DNA of 64,000 bases from Oribacterium parvum ACB1 (lineage in GTDB: Bacteria > Bacillota > Clostridia > Lachnospirales > Lachnospiraceae), in the NCBI RefSeq assembly GCF_000238055.2, contig NZ_KE148312.1, positions 2,166,501-2,230,500 on the forward strand, given 5' to 3'. The notes under the pieces are model-generated. The model was not told the DNA's origin and did no database searches. It worked only from the letters and a program-made list of their open reading frames with translations. Shown here piece by piece: positions 1 to 8,806 of this stretch (position 1 is its first letter; each line of letters starts with the position of its first letter). The translations under genes were made by a program, and so were the position numbers.

Positions 1-1273
1 TCTTGATGCCTTCTCCCTTATTGCACTCTTCAATATACTTATCAAACCCGAAGCCCCACTTACTTACACAGAAAAGGAGATAAATAAGGGATCCTATAGG
101 AAGAATCAGATTACTTACAATAAAGTCTTCGGAATCAAGAACATCTCTTCCGCCGATAAGCTTTAAGTCCTGCCATAAATTATACCCTAAAATACAGGGA
201 ATGCTCATTACAAATATAAAAATACAGTTGATTATCACCGCTTTTTTTCTATCCCAACGGAAATTATCAATACTGGTGGAAATTAAGTTCTCAAAAACTG
301 CAATAACCGTGGAAAAGCTTGCAAATGTCATAAAGAGGAAGAAAAGGGCTCCCCAAACTCTTCCAAACTGCATATGCATGAAAACTTTCGGTAAGGTAAA
401 GAAGATAAGGGGTGGACCTGCATTTGGCTCTACACCGAAACTAAAACAAGCCGGGAAAATAATGAGTCCTGCAATAATCGCTACAAAGGTATCCAATGCA
501 CAAATCTTCACTCCTTCACTGACCAAGGTGTATTCATCAGACATATAGGAGCCGAAAATTTCCATTGCCGCAACGCCCAAGGACAGAGTGAAGAATGCCT
601 GGTTCATTGCCGCAGAAATCACATGATATAAACCGATTTCCTTTACCTTCTCCACATTCGGAAGAAGATAGAACTTTGCCCCCTCCACAGCACCGGGTAA
701 AAGCAGACTATGTACGGCAAGGAGTACTATCAGGATAAATAAAGCACTCATCATAACGGTAGTCACCTTCTCGAGGCCCTTCTGCAAGCCTAAGGAGCAA
801 ATCATAAAACCGCCGATAACTGTGATTCCCATACAAAGCGTCATTTCTTCCGGACGACTAAGCATAGCAACGAAGATTCCTTCTACCTGACTCGGCTCAA
901 TATTTTCAAAGCTCTTAAACAAGAATTTAAAGAAATAGGAAAGCATCCAGCCTGAAACCGTTGTGTAGTACATCATCAAAAGATAGCAACCGAAAATACA
1001 AACATAGCCGTGAATATGCCACTTTGTACCTTCCGGCTCCAGCTTTTTATACGCTTTTACCACAGATTTTCTGCTGGCTCTTCCTACTGCAAGCTCCATA
1101 GTAAGAATAGGAAGCCCCATCATCAGGAGAAATAAGAGATAAAAGAGGACAAAAATTCCTCCTCCATTTTGTCCCACAAGATACGGAAACTTCCATACAT
1201 TTCCGATTCCGATTGCGCAGCCGGCACTCACTAAGATAAAGCCGAGTCTGGACTTAAAATTCTCTCTTCCCAT
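1..1273 (-). CDS. NSS/SNF-family sodium-dependent transporter, 3' end outside the window
   Basis: Membrane symporter of the neurotransmitter:sodium symporter family, which uses the sodium gradient to import an amino acid or small amine. About 424 codons are visible, read leftward from ATG at 1273, with AGGAAGGG upstream as ribosome binding site; the stop lies beyond base 1. The family TM1 signature is plain: SAGCAIGIGNVWKFPYL at about residues 16–32, where unwound TM1 binds sodium and substrate. Further hydrophobic helices follow, with a charged stretch (RASRKSVVKAYKK) after the second. The family normally has 430–500 residues, so only the C-terminal end should be missing. Substrate cannot be told from sequence. 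Two hairpins lie just upstream. Confidence 0.9.
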   Translation of the reverse strand, partial: MGRENFKSRLGFILVSAGCAIGIGNVWKFPYLVGQNGGGIFVLFYLLFLLMMGLPILTMELAVGRASRKSVVKAYKKLEPEGTKWHIHGYVCIFGCYLLMMYYTTVSGWMLSYFFKFLFKSFENIEPSQVEGIFVAMLSRPEEMTLCMGITVIGGFMICSLGLQKGLEKVTTVMMSALFILIVLLAVHSLLLPGAVEGAKFYLLPNVEKVKEIGLYHVISAAMNQAFFTLSLGVAAMEIFGSYMSDEYTLVSEGVKICALDTFVAIIAGLIIFPACFSFGVEPNAGPPLIFFTLPKVFMHMQFGRVWGALFFLFMTFASFSTVIAVFENLISTSIDNFRWDRKKAVIINCIFIFVMSIPCILGYNLWQDLKLIGGRDVLDSEDFIVSNLILPIGSLIYLLFCVSKWGFGFDKYIEECNKGEGIK

Positions 1274-1354
1274 AAATCCCTTACTTCCCTTCCTAAAAAT
1301 GATTTCATAGACTTTCTTAAAAGCTGTTCAAGTAAAATCAACAAAATTCAGCAC

Positions 1355-1400
1355 TCCGGGATAGCAGAATCCGCTCTTATATACGAGCATTCTGTCCGGA
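1355..1400. other. Long imperfect hairpin upstream of the NSS transporter
   Basis: Nested inverted repeat: TCCGG (1355–1359) pairs with CCGGA (1396–1400), CAGAAT (1365–1370) with ATTCTG (1389–1394), GCTC (1373–1376) with GAGC (1385–1388). It lies 82 bases upstream of the transporter start. It could be a leader element, a small RNA or a spent terminator; there is no T-run on either side. Confidence 0.45.
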
Positions 1401-1414
1401 AGCGTAGAACTTGT

Positions 1415-1450
1415 AACAAGACGTCTCAGGCTTCGCCTGAGCCACTTGTT
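1415..1450. other. Second hairpin (CTCAGGC/GCCTGAG) between NSS gene and tRNA-Pro
   Basis: AACAAG (1415–1420) pairs with CTTGTT (1445–1450), and inside it CTCAGGC (1425–1431) pairs with GCCTGAG (1435–1441) around a TTC loop. It immediately follows the 1355–1400 hairpin, so the two form one structured block of about 95 bases. No T-run. Confidence 0.45.
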
Positions 1451-1454
1451 AAGA

Positions 1455-1487
1455 ATAAAAAACAGGAGATGTCATACATCTCCTGTT
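1455..1487 (-). terminator. Rho-independent terminator after tRNA-Pro
   Basis: Twelve-base perfect stem AACAGGAGATGT / ACATCTCCTGTT (1461–1472 and 1476–1487) with a CAT loop. Reading leftward it ends in a run of T (complement of 1455–1462), directly downstream of tRNA-Pro. A shorter T-run on the plus side makes it potentially bidirectional. Confidence 0.85.
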
Positions 1488-1495
1488 TTTCGAAG

Positions 1496-1569
1496 TCGAT
1501 GCGACTGGATTCGAACCAGCGACCTCTGCGTCCCGAACGCAGCGCTCTACCAAGCTGAGCCACGCATCG
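1496..1569 (-). tRNA. tRNA-Pro (anticodon CGG)
   Basis: Folds as a 74-base cloverleaf on the minus strand: acceptor CGATGCG/CGCATCG, D-arm with GCTCAGCTTGGTAGAGC, anticodon stem CTGCG/CGCAG around loop TTCGGGA giving anticodon CGG, and T-arm CTGGTTCGAATCCAG. Discriminator base A; CCA is not encoded. It reads the rare-in-AT-rich codon CCG. Its own terminator follows at 1455–1487. Upstream (1570–1720) are two small hairpins, TAAGATTA/TAATCTTA at 1625–1643 and AGTGAGCT/AGCTCACT at 1654–1673, which lie between the coiled-coil gene and this tRNA. Confidence 0.95.
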
Positions 1570-1720
1570 TTATTGGATAGATCAAACGAAAGAAACCGGG
1601 TTCGCAATCTATTCTATATCGGAATAAGATTAAGATAATCTTACTTCCTGACCAGTGAGCTTGTAAGCTCACTAGTCAAGGATTATAATCTTTCTCTGCA
1701 CTCCTGTCAATCCATAATTT

Positions 1721-2302
1721 TTACTGTTCTGCAGACTCTTGCTGCGTAGCAACATCTGCCTGCGGCATAGCCTTCGCTAAAGCGTCTCTGTTAGACTGCA
1801 CAATGCTCCTAGAGTCCGTAAGAGAAGATTTTAACTCATTTAAATGTCCAGTTGCGGTATCCAAAGAGCGAGAAATAATGGTTTCTAAGCTTGCCAGCAT
1901 CTCATCCGTATAACGAATTGCATTGCCTCTAATCTGATCAGCGTCTGCAACGGCATTGTTCACGATGATATCCGCCTGATTCTGCGCATCCTGTACCAAA
2001 GCATTTGCCTTTGCATAAGCCTGCTGCATAATTTCATTGTCAGAAAGCATTTCTTCCGTCTGAACCTTGGCTTCCGTAATCAAAGTCTCTGCCTGGGACT
2101 TCGCATCAGCTAAGATTGCATCCTGCTGAGAAATAATCTTCTGGTACTTCTTAATCTCCTCCGGCACCCTAAGACGAAGCTCGACAAGAAGCTCTTCCAT
2201 CTCTTCCTTATTAACTATGATTTTACTGTTAGACAAAGGCTGAAACTTACAGCTGTCAATATACTCCTCAATTTCCCCTATTAATTGCTCTATTCTGCTC
2301 AT
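1721..2302 (-). CDS. Coiled-coil protein (DivIVA/ATP-synthase-subunit-like), 193 aa
   Basis: I do not recognise a defined function. The protein starts MSRIEQLIGEIEEYIDSC, has a short segment like the N-terminal region of DivIVA-type proteins (NKEEMEELLVELRLRVPEEI, about residues 31–50), then a long alanine- and glutamine-rich coiled coil from about 55 to 150 (repeats such as AKSQAETLITEAKVQ and AYAKANALVQDAQNQAD). There is no signal peptide or membrane helix. Such proteins are often annotated 'vacuolar H+-ATPase subunit H-like' on coiled-coil similarity alone, which I do not trust. It follows coaD by 11 bases and is probably co-transcribed with it. A cytoskeletal or division-site scaffold role is inference only. 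Confidence 0.75.
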   Translation of the reverse strand: MSRIEQLIGEIEEYIDSCKFQPLSNSKIIVNKEEMEELLVELRLRVPEEIKKYQKIISQQDAILADAKSQAETLITEAKVQTEEMLSDNEIMQQAYAKANALVQDAQNQADIIVNNAVADADQIRGNAIRYTDEMLASLETIISRSLDTATGHLNELKSSLTDSRSIVQSNRDALAKAMPQADVATQQESAEQ

Positions 2303-2313
2303 ACTACCTCCGT

Positions 2314-2796
2314 CTATTCATAACCGAATTTTTTCTTCATGGCTGTTTCCACCGATTGGGGAACAAAAGCCGATATATCTCCATTAAAAGAAGCTATTTC
2401 CTTCACTGTACTGGAACTTAAATAAGAATACTTTAGATTTGTAGCCAAAAACAAAGTGTCAATATCCTGTGCAATCACCTTATTGGTCTGTGCGAGCTGT
2501 AACTCATACTCAAAGTCGGTAACAGCACGAAGACCACGAACAATCATCGTAGCACCGACCTTTTTTGCGTAATCCACTGTCAAACCGCTAAAGGAATGCA
2601 CCTCCACATTCGAATACTCTGAAATTAACTCGTTAATCATTCTAACACGGTCCTCCGTAGAAAACAACGGGGTCTTATTATTATTGATAAGCACTCCAAT
2701 GATTAATTTATCCACCATTTTCGCACTTCTGGATATCACGTCTAAATGTCCAAAGGTAACCGGATCGAAGGATCCGGGATAAATGGCTATCTTCAT
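2314..2796 (-). CDS. coaD: Phosphopantetheine adenylyltransferase
   Basis: Fourth enzyme of coenzyme A synthesis: transfers AMP from ATP to 4'-phosphopantetheine, giving dephospho-CoA, in the cytosol. At 160 residues it has the normal family length. The N-terminus carries the nucleotidyltransferase motif [12 protein letters not shown] (residues 8–19, including the T/HxGH-type ATP site), [13 protein letters not shown] (about 88–100) is the conserved substrate-binding loop, and [13 protein letters not shown] (about 123–135) contains the second ATP motif (SSTVKE). It sits between rsmD and the coiled-coil gene; rsmD–coaD is the usual pair in Firmicutes. The start has TAGGAGGG ahead of it. Confidence 0.97.
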   Translation of the reverse strand: MKIAIYPGSFDPVTFGHLDVISRSAKMVDKLIIGVLINNNKTPLFSTEDRVRMINELISEYSNVEVHSFSGLTVDYAKKVGATMIVRGLRAVTDFEYELQLAQTNKVIAQDIDTLFLATNLKYSYLSSSTVKEIASFNGDISAFVPQSVETAMKKKFGYE

Positions 2797-2894
2797 TTTC
2801 CCTCCTACATTCTTTACAAATCATTCTTTCCTTAGGCAAACTGCTTGCCATACCTTACTTGCTTACCATACCTTACTTCTAAAACTGTTTTCCG

Positions 2895-3467
2895 TTACTT
2901 TTCGTTCTCCTGTCTAATTAAACGCAGAAAAACATGTTTATTGGACTTATAGGTCTTTTCTCTTAGGATAGTATATCCCTCTTCTTCCATAGCGGAAAAG
3001 TCTTCCTCGAGGCCTGCTTCCACTACAAAGATGGTATTCTCATCCACGAAGGGCTTATCCTTTAAACGAAGCAAAGCCTTTTCCGCAAGCTCCCGTCCAT
3101 ATGGCGGATCCATGAAGACCAATCCGAAATGATAGTCCTTTCGCAAAAGACTGTTGATTGCTCCATTATAATCTCCGGGAAGTACCAAAGCCTGTTCTTT
3201 AAAATGTGTCTTCTCCAGATTTTCCTCAATACAGAGAACAGCTTGCCTTGCTGCATCGCAAAAAACCGCCCTCTTGGCACCTCTGGAAAGAGCCTCTATC
3301 CCCAAAGCACCGCTTCCCGCAAAAAGATCCAGTACATCCTGCCCCTCAAGATCAAACTGTAGAATATTAAAAAGGGTTTCCTTTATCCGATCCTGGGTCG
3401 GCCTTGTATCCAAACCGTCCGGCGTTTTTAAATTGATTCTTCTAGCCGTTCCTGCAATCACTCTCAT
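2895..3467 (-). CDS. rsmD: 16S rRNA (guanine966-N2)-methyltransferase RsmD
   Basis: Methylates G966 of 16S rRNA during small-subunit assembly, using S-adenosylmethionine. The 190-residue protein has the expected order: MRVIAGTARR at the start, TRPTQDRIKETLFNIL (about 21–36), the SAM-binding motif DLFAGSGALGIEALSRGA (about 47–64) and the catalytic DPPYG motif near residue 120. Length and motifs are complete. It lies upstream of coaD with a gap of about 100 bases holding no visible terminator, so the two are likely one transcript. Confidence 0.97.
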   Translation of the reverse strand: MRVIAGTARRINLKTPDGLDTRPTQDRIKETLFNILQFDLEGQDVLDLFAGSGALGIEALSRGAKRAVFCDAARQAVLCIEENLEKTHFKEQALVLPGDYNGAINSLLRKDYHFGLVFMDPPYGRELAEKALLRLKDKPFVDENTIFVVEAGLEEDFSAMEEEGYTILREKTYKSNKHVFLRLIRQENEK

Positions 3468-3583
3468 TTCTTTCTCTCCATTTCCCTATGTATTAAAGCA
3501 AATTTAAGAAGACTTTGTAAATAGCTGAAACTTATTTTTTTAAGCTATTCCTTATTTATTAATAGATAAGCTATTGTATTACT

Positions 3584-3630
3584 ATGTTTCTCTATGATTC
3601 ATTACAATGTTTCTCTATGATTCCATTACG
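3584..3630. repeat. Tandem duplication of 23/24 bases at the end of recG
   Basis: Two head-to-tail copies, 3584–3606 and 3607–3630, share ATGTTTCTCTATGATTC; the second has one extra C. The second copy contains the recG stop codon (TAA, 3626–3628 reversed), so the duplication puts a copy of the last recG codons just behind the gene. Nearby 3521–3575 is AT-rich with AATAGCT/AGCTATT arms. Confidence 0.8.
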
Positions 3631-5647
3631 GTGTATCTGTCGTTATCATTTTGAAAAATTCTTCTTGCACTTTCGGATGCTTTTTCAGTTCCGGATCCGC
3701 TTTCAGCATTTGCATCGCTTCTTCTCTTGCTATGCGAAAGAGCTCTTCATCAAGAATCGGATCCGCCATAGAAAACTGCAATTCTCCGGATTGCCTCTCT
3801 CCAAAGAACAAATCTCCCGGCCCTCGGAGGCGGAGGTCTTCTTTCGCAATGGCAAAGCCGTCATTGCTGTTCTTCATAATTTCCAATCGTTCCCGTGATT
3901 TTTCATCATCTTTTCGATCCAGAAAAATACAGTAACTTTGCAAAGCGGAGCGCCCCACTCTTCCCCTAAGCTGATGTAACTGCGCAAGACCGAAACGCTC
4001 CGCATTTTCAATAAGCATCACCGTAGCGTTGGCAACGTCCACACCGACTTCCACAACGGTCGTAGAGAGTAAAATCTCTGTTTCTCCCCTTTTGAAAGCT
4101 GCCATTACGGCTTCCTTCTCTTCGCTCCTAAGCTTTCCGTGCAAAACTCCAATTCGTATATCCTCCGGAAAGAACTTTCGCAAAACTTTTCTATAGGAAA
4201 GAACCGCTTCTACCGGAAGACTCTCATTTTCCTCTATCATAGGACAAATCACATAGGCCTGTCTCCCTTTTTTTATCTCCTCTAAAATAAAAGAAAAAGC
4301 CTTTTGTTGTTCCTCTTTGTGAATGAGTGCATTTTTAATCGGAAGTCTGTCTGCCGGCTTTTCTTTCAGTACGGAAAGCGGCAGGCTCCCGTATAAAAGC
4401 TTGGCAAGGCTCCTCGGAATGGGAGTTGCAGAAAGAAAGAGCGTATGCGGGCAGTTTCCCTTTTTTTCCAGTTTCAGTCTTTCCTTTACACCGAAACGAT
4501 GTTGTTCATCAATGACAATACTCTCCAGCGCAGAAAAGCTTAAACCCTCTTGAATCAAGGACTGTGTCCCGAATACGGCGAGAATTTCTCCTTTAGCTAT
4601 TCCTTTATAGATTTCCCTCTTCTCCTTTTGGCTAGTGCTACCAAGAAGTAGAACGATTCTATCGGGAAAGAGCTTTAAAGCATTTTCATAATGCTGTCTT
4701 GCAAGAATTTCGGTCGGTGCCATAAAAGCCGCTTGCTTTCCCCTGTTTATCGTAAGATATATCAGATAAAAGGCAATGACGGTCTTTCCGGATCCCACAT
4801 CCCCCTCTATAAAACGATAGATTCTTTGCTTTCTAAGAAGCTCCGTATTCATTTCCAAAATGCAGTCCTTTTGGGATGCCGTTAGGCTAAACGGAAAATA
4901 CGAAAAAAAATTCTTTTCTTCCCCTTCCTCGTAGAGAGAGAGCTCCTTCTCCGCCTTATATTCCTTCTCTTCCTTTTCCAGATAGAGAGAGTAAAAAAAG
5001 AGCTCTTCAAAGGCAAGCCTTTTCCGTCCCTTCTCCCTCTCCTGAAAATTTTCCGGAAAATGCAGAAGTCTTAAGCTTTCTTTTTTATCCGGAAGAGAAA
5101 GACGCTCTAACTCTCCCTCTGAAAAAACATCGGAACACGCAAAGTCTTCCTTAAAGAGCTCTGCAATAGCTCTTCTTCGAATATAGTTCTTGATCCCTTT
5201 TGCAGAAGAATAAACCGCTTCTAAAAGCTTTCTCTTTTCCCGATAGTCCTCTATAGAAAAATACTTGGGCTGCTGCAGATAGTATCTTCCCTGAAATTCT
5301 TTTACCTGCCCGTAAAAAACAAAGTGCATCCCCTTTTTCACTGTCTTTCGAATATAAGGGGCATGAAAAAATTGTAAAGTGATTTCTCCGCTACTATCAA
5401 AAGCCCGGGCAAGGAGGATTTCCTTTGCCGTCCCCGGTCTCCCCCGAAAATCCTCTTGTAAGACAGCCGAAAAAGCCATCCATTCCTTTTCCCGGGCATC
5501 CACTATACGGGAAACGGGAGGATAGTCTATATAGCTTATCGGGAATCCATTTAGAAGCTCTTCCTTTGTGTAGATTCCGGCCTTATGAAAAAGAGCGGTA
5601 GTTTTCTCTCCTACTCCCTTTATTTTTTCAATTCCGTCACTTAGCAT
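3626..5647 (-). CDS. recG: ATP-dependent DNA helicase RecG
   Basis: Branch-migrating helicase that remodels stalled forks and recombination intermediates. The 673-residue length is normal. An N-terminal wedge/OB region (about 1–200) binds branched DNA. The helicase motor follows: Walker A GDVGSGKT (about 277–284), motif with APTEILA, DEQH box (IDEQHRFG), SATPIPR, and the C-terminal motor motifs TTVVEVGVDV and QLRGRVGR. The C-terminal TRG-like region (RLRGPGDLFFGERQSG) is intact. The start codon follows a separate terminator at 5660–5717, so recG begins its own transcript. Codon use matches the neighbours. Confidence 0.97.
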   Translation of the reverse strand: MLSDGIEKIKGVGEKTTALFHKAGIYTKEELLNGFPISYIDYPPVSRIVDAREKEWMAFSAVLQEDFRGRPGTAKEILLARAFDSSGEITLQFFHAPYIRKTVKKGMHFVFYGQVKEFQGRYYLQQPKYFSIEDYREKRKLLEAVYSSAKGIKNYIRRRAIAELFKEDFACSDVFSEGELERLSLPDKKESLRLLHFPENFQEREKGRKRLAFEELFFYSLYLEKEEKEYKAEKELSLYEEGEEKNFFSYFPFSLTASQKDCILEMNTELLRKQRIYRFIEGDVGSGKTVIAFYLIYLTINRGKQAAFMAPTEILARQHYENALKLFPDRIVLLLGSTSQKEKREIYKGIAKGEILAVFGTQSLIQEGLSFSALESIVIDEQHRFGVKERLKLEKKGNCPHTLFLSATPIPRSLAKLLYGSLPLSVLKEKPADRLPIKNALIHKEEQQKAFSFILEEIKKGRQAYVICPMIEENESLPVEAVLSYRKVLRKFFPEDIRIGVLHGKLRSEEKEAVMAAFKRGETEILLSTTVVEVGVDVANATVMLIENAERFGLAQLHQLRGRVGRSALQSYCIFLDRKDDEKSRERLEIMKNSNDGFAIAKEDLRLRGPGDLFFGERQSGELQFSMADPILDEELFRIAREEAMQMLKADPELKKHPKVQEEFFKMITTDTP

Positions 5648-5659
5648 AGCTCTTTCCCA

Positions 5660-5717
5660 TAAAAAAAGGGCTATGAAAGAAGTGGGTTCTATTCTTATCT
5701 CTTCTCTTCATAGCCCT
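5660..5717 (-). terminator. Terminator between the fakA-like gene and recG
   Basis: Stem AGGGCTATGAA (5667–5677) / TTCATAGCCCT (5707–5717) with a 29-base loop; leftward it runs into seven T residues (complement of 5661–5667). It ends the asp23–fakA transcript, so recG needs its own promoter, which must overlap this hairpin. Confidence 0.8.
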
Positions 5718-5818
5718 AAACAATATTTCAATTCATCTGAAACAAAGAACTCGGCTTCTTAATTTTGTAAAATGAATCTTTCTTGCCTGTATTTCTCGAA
5801 AATCAGCTTAATTCTCCA

Positions 5819-7519
5819 TTATTCCAATGATAAGAGATAGTAGTAAACTGCCTGACCACCATTTTGCAGCTCTATTTCTAAATCCGGATTGTCCTTTTGA
5901 ATTTCAGATACAAGTGCTTCCGCATCCTCTGCCTTCACATCTTCTCCATAGTACAAACTAAGGATTTCTCCTTCTCCCATCTTCGGAAGTGCTTCCCTTA
6001 CCGCAGATAAAATATCTTTTTCAGCAGAAAGAAGCCCATTATCTCCTAGGAAAAGGATATCTCCAGAGTGAATTTCTCTGCCGTCAATGGTAGTATCTCG
6101 TACCGCATAAGTAATTTCACCGGAGGAAACCGCTTTTAAGCTCTCTGTCATATTCTCCGTATTTTCTTCCGGACTCGCTTCTTCCTGGAAAGCAATCAAA
6201 GCGGAAATTCCTTGTGGAATCGTTGTACTGCGAAGTACGGTTATCAGCTGCTCTTCCAAAATACTGCAAACCTGCTCTGCCGCAAGAATGATATTTTTAT
6301 TATTCGGTAAAATGTAAATATGCTCGGCATTAATCTTCTCTACCGCATTGACCAAATCCTCAGTAGACGGATTCATGCTCTGCCCGCCGGAAACCACTTG
6401 ATTTGCCCCAAGATCACGGAAAATATTTTCCAGTCCCTCTCCGGAGCAAACCGCCACAAATCCGAAAGCCTTCTTTTCTGCAGGCTTTTCTTCCTCCTCC
6501 AGCTTATCCATCGCCGCAATACGGGAAGCATCTTCGATTAAAAGCTCGTGATGTTCTAAGCGCATATTGTCTACCTTCATCTTGGAAAGATACCCCATAG
6601 ATAGACCTTTTTCAAACGCATCACCGGGATGATTCGTATGCACATGGACCTTAATCATCTCTTCATCGGAGAAGCAGACAATAGAATCGCCGATTCCGGT
6701 CAGGTAAGTTCGAAGCGCATCCACCTCTTCATCCGTGAAGGCATGGTCTCCATTGACCATAAATTCCGTACAATAACCGAAGCGAATGTCTGCGGTGGAA
6801 ATCTCTCCCCTGTTCTTTCTTTCTCCAACCAGTGCAGATACCGCTCCACTCTCCTTCAGCTCTAAGTCGAGAACAATCTTCTCTCCTCTAAGAGAACGAA
6901 GTGCCCCATCCATAACAGCCATAAGGCCTGCTCCGCCGGAGTCTACTACACCGGCTTCCTTTAATACAGGAAGGAGATCCGGAGTATGCTCTAAAACCTC
7001 TTCTCCGTGCGCATATACTTTCTCCAGTAGCGGAAGGATCTCTTCTTCAGTCAGAGACAGCTCCATGATTTTATCCGCCATCCCCTTTGCTACAGTAAGT
7101 ATCGTTCCTTCCTTCGGCTTCATAACCGCCTTATAAGCAGTCTCCACTCCCCTTTGGAAGGCCTTTGCCAAAACCAGGCTATCTACTTCCTTCGCTTCAG
7201 ACAATTCTTTGGTAAAACCACGAATAAGCTGAGATAAAATAACACCGGAATTTCCCCTTGCTCCTCTTAAAGAACCGCTTGACATCGCTTTACAGATGTC
7301 TTTAATGCTCCCTCCCTCTATTGCAGCAACTTCTTTTGCCGCAGAAAGAATGGTCATGGTCATATTGGTTCCCGTATCACCGTCCGGCACAGGGAATACA
7401 TTTAATTCATTGATCAAATCTTTTTTTGCATTGAGCTGATTGGCTCCGGCTAAAAATGCCTTCTTCAGCTCCTTTGCACTAAGCACTTTACCCACAGGGT
7501 CGTCCCTCCTATCAGTCAA
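5819..7519 (-). CDS. fakA: DhaL/DAK2-domain protein, fatty acid kinase FakA-like (YloV)
   Basis: Likely catalytic subunit of fatty acid kinase, which phosphorylates exogenous fatty acids presented by a FakB (DegV-fold) partner so they can enter membrane lipids. The 566 residues match the YloV family. The N-terminal DhaL domain (about 10–205) has the nucleotide/Mg motif NVFPVPDGDTGTNM (about 40–53), SLRGARGNSGVILSQ (about 83–97) and VDSGGAGL near 192–199. The C-terminal half contains EDD-like segments (SGEGLENIF, GGQSMNPSTEDLV, PNNKNIILAAEQ). It overlaps asp23 by 8 bases, the standard Firmicute pair. A DegV-type FakB candidate lies at 49635–50507, but pairing is inference. I am sure of the family, less sure of the substrate. 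Confidence 0.88.
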   Translation of the reverse strand: MTDRRDDPVGKVLSAKELKKAFLAGANQLNAKKDLINELNVFPVPDGDTGTNMTMTILSAAKEVAAIEGGSIKDICKAMSSGSLRGARGNSGVILSQLIRGFTKELSEAKEVDSLVLAKAFQRGVETAYKAVMKPKEGTILTVAKGMADKIMELSLTEEEILPLLEKVYAHGEEVLEHTPDLLPVLKEAGVVDSGGAGLMAVMDGALRSLRGEKIVLDLELKESGAVSALVGERKNRGEISTADIRFGYCTEFMVNGDHAFTDEEVDALRTYLTGIGDSIVCFSDEEMIKVHVHTNHPGDAFEKGLSMGYLSKMKVDNMRLEHHELLIEDASRIAAMDKLEEEEKPAEKKAFGFVAVCSGEGLENIFRDLGANQVVSGGQSMNPSTEDLVNAVEKINAEHIYILPNNKNIILAAEQVCSILEEQLITVLRSTTIPQGISALIAFQEEASPEENTENMTESLKAVSSGEITYAVRDTTIDGREIHSGDILFLGDNGLLSAEKDILSAVREALPKMGEGEILSLYYGEDVKAEDAEALVSEIQKDNPDLEIELQNGGQAVYYYLLSLE

Positions 7520-7871
7520 TAATGCGTACGCCTTCTACATACACATTGATGCGATCTACTTCCATACCGGTAAACCGGGAAATCCGATACTCTACACTGT
7601 CCACCAGATTTTCCGCAACGGCTTTAATGCTTACGCCGTAGGATATAATAACATGAAAATCCAAACTGATTCTATTTTCTTTAATCCTTACATCAATTCC
7701 CTTATGATAACTTTCTTTCCGAAGTAAATGGGCTAGACCTTTACCACTCATAGGTACTGCAGCCATCCCGACAATACCGAAGCAAGAAACAGCAGCATTT
7801 GCTGCATATTCAGCAATGACTCTCTCGGAAATCTCGACTTCTCCAAAGTGTGATGGAATCTTTCCTTTCAT
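7512..7871 (-). CDS. Asp23/Gls24 family protein (YloU)
   Basis: Small conserved Asp23-fold protein of 119 residues, seen next to the FakA-type kinase across Firmicutes and linked there to cell-envelope stress in some species. ERVIAEYAANAAVSCFGIVGMA (here about residues 16–37, quoted in part: AANAAVSCFGIVG) is the family start, VIISYGVSIKAVAENL the conserved central strand–helix, and YVEGV the C-terminal strand. No signal peptide or membrane helix. The stop overlaps the fakA start by 8 bases, so the two are translationally coupled. Precise function unknown. Confidence 0.88.
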   Translation of the reverse strand: MKGKIPSHFGEVEISERVIAEYAANAAVSCFGIVGMAAVPMSGKGLAHLLRKESYHKGIDVRIKENRISLDFHVIISYGVSIKAVAENLVDSVEYRISRFTGMEVDRINVYVEGVRIID

Positions 7872-7900
7872 AGTCCGTCCTCCAATTCTTGATAAGTAAA

Positions 7901-7933
7901 GAAAAAGAATTCTCGATAGTTCGAGAATTCTTC
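7901..7933 (-). terminator. Terminator after the GntR–ABC operon
   Basis: Eleven-base perfect stem AGAATTCTCGA (7906–7916) / TCGAGAATTCT (7921–7931), loop TAGT. Leftward it ends with CTTTTTC. It lies between the ABC permease stop and the asp23 start, so it separates the two operons. Confidence 0.75.
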
Positions 7934-8049
7934 TTTAGTATACTCCATTTTCTTTTATATGAAAAGAGATTAAAAATTTCCGCCTTTTTCCACTAACTTA
8001 TCTAAGCTCGCTTCTTTTCGTCTCTTTACCCGATTTTTCTCCTTCCAAA

Positions 8050-8805
8050 TTAATAGTTTCGATTCTTCTCCAGGACATAAGAAGCTGCCCCAAAACAAAG
8101 AAGGGAAATAAGAGACAGCACCAGCACTTGAAGGTACATGGACCAATCAGCACTGATTCCAAATATATTCCTTATGGAATCCACAAAATCAGTCACACCG
8201 GAGAGTATATTTACCGCAAGAATTAAAAATATAATAATCGTAAGGATAAATGCCAGCATTTTCCCCCGGAAGAAACTCGCCTGTACCGTCACGCAAAGTA
8301 CGGCAAGACAGCACATATAAATCCAAACTCCGACATAGAACGATCCAATGGAAATCATAAATTGAACAAAATTCCCCAACTTATTTTCTACGGTCAAGCC
8401 CCAAATCATATCGAAGGTATGGGAAAAACCGTCTATATCGACACTAAAATAAAAAAGATCGAATAAAAACAGAAAATACAAAAATAAGCCAATGCAAATT
8501 GAGCTGATAAGGCTCTCAACAATCTTCGCCAAAAGAAACTGATAACTGGGTCTTGGCAGCATATACAACATATAACCTTGGTTCGTACTTAAGTCTTTAC
8601 TCAGACTCACCATACTGGAAAGTCCAAATAATAAGAATACGACAAAGCTAAAAAAGATAAGGAACATTCCGGAGAGTCCCATAACAAAAATATTGCCACT
8701 AATACTTCCAAACAGCAATAAAACTTCAAAAATCAAGAGTAAAGCCACAGACACAAGCTTAATCGGCATAGTTTTTTTCATTTCGTAACGAATTAAAGTC
8801 AACAT
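8050..8805 (-). CDS. ABC transporter permease, ABC-2 type, 251 aa
   Basis: Membrane subunit of the ABC exporter encoded with the ATPase just upstream (1-base gap). Six hydrophobic segments can be picked out, roughly at residues 16–36, 38–66, 95–118, 145–172, 183–205 and 222–243, with NQGYMLYMLPRPSYQFLLAK (a typical ABC-2 cytoplasmic loop) at about 75–94. There is no signal peptide. No accessory genes reveal the substrate; GntR/YtrA-controlled cassettes of this layout often answer cell-wall-active compounds, but that is family knowledge, not shown here. Confidence 0.85.
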   Translation of the reverse strand: MLTLIRYEMKKTMPIKLVSVALLLIFEVLLLFGSISGNIFVMGLSGMFLIFFSFVVFLLFGLSSMVSLSKDLSTNQGYMLYMLPRPSYQFLLAKIVESLISSICIGLFLYFLFLFDLFYFSVDIDGFSHTFDMIWGLTVENKLGNFVQFMISIGSFYVGVWIYMCCLAVLCVTVQASFFRGKMLAFILTIIIFLILAVNILSGVTDFVDSIRNIFGISADWSMYLQVLVLSLISLLCFGAASYVLEKNRNY

Positions 8806-8806
8806 A

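Noticed and set aside
201-548. 115-codon plus-strand frame
   Set aside because: It is the antisense of the NSS transporter, whose minus-strand translation has clear family motifs.
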